Part shown: positions 40,467 through 41,600 of the stretch, one piece after another
Numbering within the stretch: the stretch's first letter is position 1
Layout of the letters: every line of letters begins with the position of its first letter
Source: Pseudomonas sputi
GTDB lineage: Bacteria > Pseudomonadota > Gammaproteobacteria > Pseudomonadales > Pseudomonadaceae
Length of the DNA stretch: 41,600 nucleotides
Assembly: GCF_021603585.1 (NCBI RefSeq)
Contig: NZ_BQHI01000039.1
Span: 1 to 41,600 of the forward strand
Direction: 5' to 3'
The notes under the pieces: generated by a model
Databases searched by the model: none
Seen by the model: only the letters and a program-made list of their open reading frames with translations
Told to the model about the DNA's origin: nothing
Program-made: the position numbers and the translations under genes

Positions 40467-41462
40467 ATGTCCAAGCAAGTCTCCACGCCCTTGCGGCGCG
40501 TCAGCATCCTGGCGATCGACCGGGTTTTCGCTTCCACCCTCATGCAAGCCAAGGATTTCTTCCATCTGGCCAGCCTGCGTTACGGCAAACAACTGGGCCA
40601 CGGCCTGACTCCGGCGTTCGAAACCCGCCTGGTCAGCCCCGACGGCAAACCGGTGAACAGCTTCAGTGACGTGATCATGCCGGTGGACGGCGGCCTGGAA
40701 AACGCCGACGTCATCATCCTCCCGGCCTTCTGGGACGATTTCGATACGCTGTGCCAGCGTTATCCACAGATCCTGCCGTGGCTACGCGAACAGCATGCCC
40801 GGGGCGCCGTGCTCTGCGGCGAGGCCACCGGGGTGTTCTGGCTCGCCGAGGCCGGATTGCTCAACGGCAAGGAAGCGACCACCTACTGGCGCTTCTTCAA
40901 TGCCTTCGCCGAGCGTTTTCCGCAGGTCTATCTCAATCAGGACAAGCACCTGACCGACGCCGACAACCTGTATTGCGCCGGCGGTACCACCTCCGCCTGC
41001 GATCTCTACATTTATCTGATCGAACGCTTCTGCGGCGCCAACGTGGCCCAGGCGGTGGCCCGCGACATTCTCTATGAAGTGCAGCGCAGCTACGCCCCGG
41101 GACGCATCGGCTTCGGCGGCCAGAAGCTGCACCAGGACGTGATCATCCTGCAGATTCAGCACTGGCTCGAAGAGCATTTCGCCGACAAGTTCCGCTTCGA
41201 AGACGTGGCCCGCGAGCACGGCATGAGCATCCGCAACTTCATGCGCCGCTTCCAGACGGCCACCGGCGACAAGCCGCTGCACTATCTGCAACGGCTGCGC
41301 ATCGAGACTGCCAAGGGCTTGCTCTCCGGCAGTCGCAAGAGCATCAAGACCATCAGCTACGAAGTCGGCTACGACGATGCGAGCTTCTTCGCACGCCTGT
41401 TCCGCCAGCACACCGAACTGTCGCCGAACCAGTACCGGCAGCAGTTCCAGCAAGCTGCCTGA
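40467..41462 (+). CDS. GlxA-family transcriptional regulator (DJ-1/PfpI plus AraC HTH)
   Basis: This is a 331-residue regulator with an N-terminal DJ-1/PfpI (class I glutamine amidotransferase-like) domain (about 10-195) and a C-terminal AraC-type double helix-turn-helix (about 225-325). In the first domain the nucleophile-elbow region reads AVLCGEATGVFWLAEAGLL, with a Cys at the usual elbow position. The second shows FEDVAREHGMSIRNFMRRFQ and ISYEVGYDDASFFARLFRQH. The family includes regulators of arginine, choline/carnitine and glycine betaine metabolism, but I cannot name the ligand here. The Shine-Dalgarno before ATG 40467 is weak. It is divergent from the acyl-CoA dehydrogenase across 147 bases. 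Its stop lies only 12 bases from the start of inserted IS sequence. Confidence 0.92.
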   Translation: MSKQVSTPLRRVSILAIDRVFASTLMQAKDFFHLASLRYGKQLGHGLTPAFETRLVSPDGKPVNSFSDVIMPVDGGLENADVIILPAFWDDFDTLCQRYPQILPWLREQHARGAVLCGEATGVFWLAEAGLLNGKEATTYWRFFNAFAERFPQVYLNQDKHLTDADNLYCAGGTTSACDLYIYLIERFCGANVAQAVARDILYEVQRSYAPGRIGFGGQKLHQDVIILQIQHWLEEHFADKFRFEDVAREHGMSIRNFMRRFQTATGDKPLHYLQRLRIETAKGLLSGSRKSIKTISYEVGYDDASFFARLFRQHTELSPNQYRQQFQQAA

Positions 41463-41505
41463 CGATCCGACCAGTGTCTAGTCCTGAAATAGGTTTACAC
41501 CTGTT

Positions 41506-41600
41506 TCACCCCAACGCCCGATGCATCGCATCGGGCGTTTTGTATTTCAACGACAGATGCGGACGCTCACGGTTGTAGATCAAGACCGACTCACTCACCA
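41506..41600 (-). CDS. IS3-family transposase (OrfB), C-terminal fragment
   Basis: Reading the - strand from 41598 gives about 30 codons that end at TGA (41508-41506). They include VLIYNRERPHLSLKYKTPDA, the typical C-terminal tail of IS3-family integrase-type transposases (an N-x-x-R-P-H core followed by K-T-P). The catalytic DDE residues would be encoded beyond the right edge. The fragment is cut by the window, and I cannot tell whether the full gene is intact. Confidence 0.82.
   Translation of the reverse strand, partial: VSESVLIYNRERPHLSLKYKTPDAMHRALG
41513..41546 (+). terminator. Terminator-like hairpin inside the IS end
   Basis: A perfect 12-bp stem (AACGCCCGATGC / GCATCGGGCGTT) with a 3-base loop is followed on the + strand by T-rich sequence (TTGTATTT). 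It lies within the last codons of the antisense transposase gene. It would end + strand transcripts that enter the IS from the GlxA-type regulator. Confidence 0.7.

Larger units (their letters stand above)
41475..41600 (-). mobile_element. IS3-family insertion sequence, one end only
   Basis: The last 126 bases hold the 3' end of an IS3-family transposase gene on the - strand and a terminal region whose outer sequence (TGTCTAGTCCTGAAATAGGT, from about 41475) looks like an IS end. The other end and any target duplication are outside the window, so the exact boundary at 41475 is inferred. Confidence 0.72.

Overview
The window is a stretch of chromosome from a fluorescent-type Pseudomonas. The GC-rich sequence, the protein signatures and the gene order all point there. 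From lpxC to the GlxA-type regulator the order matches, as far as I recall, the P. aeruginosa segment that runs lpxC-ftsZ-...-mraZ-rnpB-rsmI-lpoA-yraN-gmhA-dolP-sspB-sspA-petCBA-rpsI-rplM-tas-like-acyl-CoA dehydrogenase-AraC regulator. Almost everything right of about 9.7 kb is therefore conserved housekeeping DNA. The accessory parts are the first 9.7 kb and the last 120 bases.

Region 1 (1-6.2 kb, + strand) is a tightly packed operon: a periplasmic adaptor cut by the window edge, an MdtC/MuxC-like RND permease, and a CusR/CusS-type response regulator and histidine kinase. A 74-residue secreted protein of unknown function follows (6327-6551), closed by a strong terminator. Next come an OprD-family porin and a dCACHE-GGDEF diguanylate cyclase with an intact active site and I-site.

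Region 2 (9.7-27.66 kb, all - strand) is the complete division and cell wall (dcw) cluster. Read in its own direction it is mraZ, rsmH, ftsL, ftsI, murE, murF, mraY, murD, ftsW, murG, murC, ddlB, ftsQ, ftsA, ftsZ, lpxC. Most junctions overlap by a few bases (ATGA, GTGA, TGATG, TAATG). The cluster starts at a recognisable promoter (27630-27659) followed by three GTGG(C/G) repeats spaced 10 bp apart, which fit an MraZ autoregulatory operator.

Region 3 (27.96-33.4 kb) holds the RNase P RNA gene (- strand) with its own promoter, rsmI (-), and the + strand operon lpoA-yraN-gmhA-dolP. That operon supplies a PBP1A activator, a nuclease-like protein, a sedoheptulose-7-phosphate isomerase and an outer-membrane BON lipoprotein. 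A bidirectional terminator separates it from convergent sspA-sspB. Region 4 (34-37.9 kb, - strand) is petABC, the cytochrome bc1 complex, ending in an unusually long nested hairpin, followed by rplM-rpsI with a good promoter and a leader stem-loop. Region 5 (38-41.6 kb) has a Tas-like aldo-keto reductase, an LCAD-like acyl-CoA dehydrogenase, and a divergent GlxA-family regulator. An IS3-family insertion sequence abuts the 3' end of that regulator gene and runs out of the window.

I found no CRISPR array, tRNA, phage, toxin-antitoxin or defence system, and nothing that I would call a previously undescribed system. The better leads are the small secreted protein behind the RND/two-component operon, the petC-sspA hairpin, a GmhA enzyme in the position that DiaA occupies in E. 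coli, a Cys-Asp-Cys motif in the cyclase sensor domain, and leader or intergenic stem-loops at rplM and lpxC.
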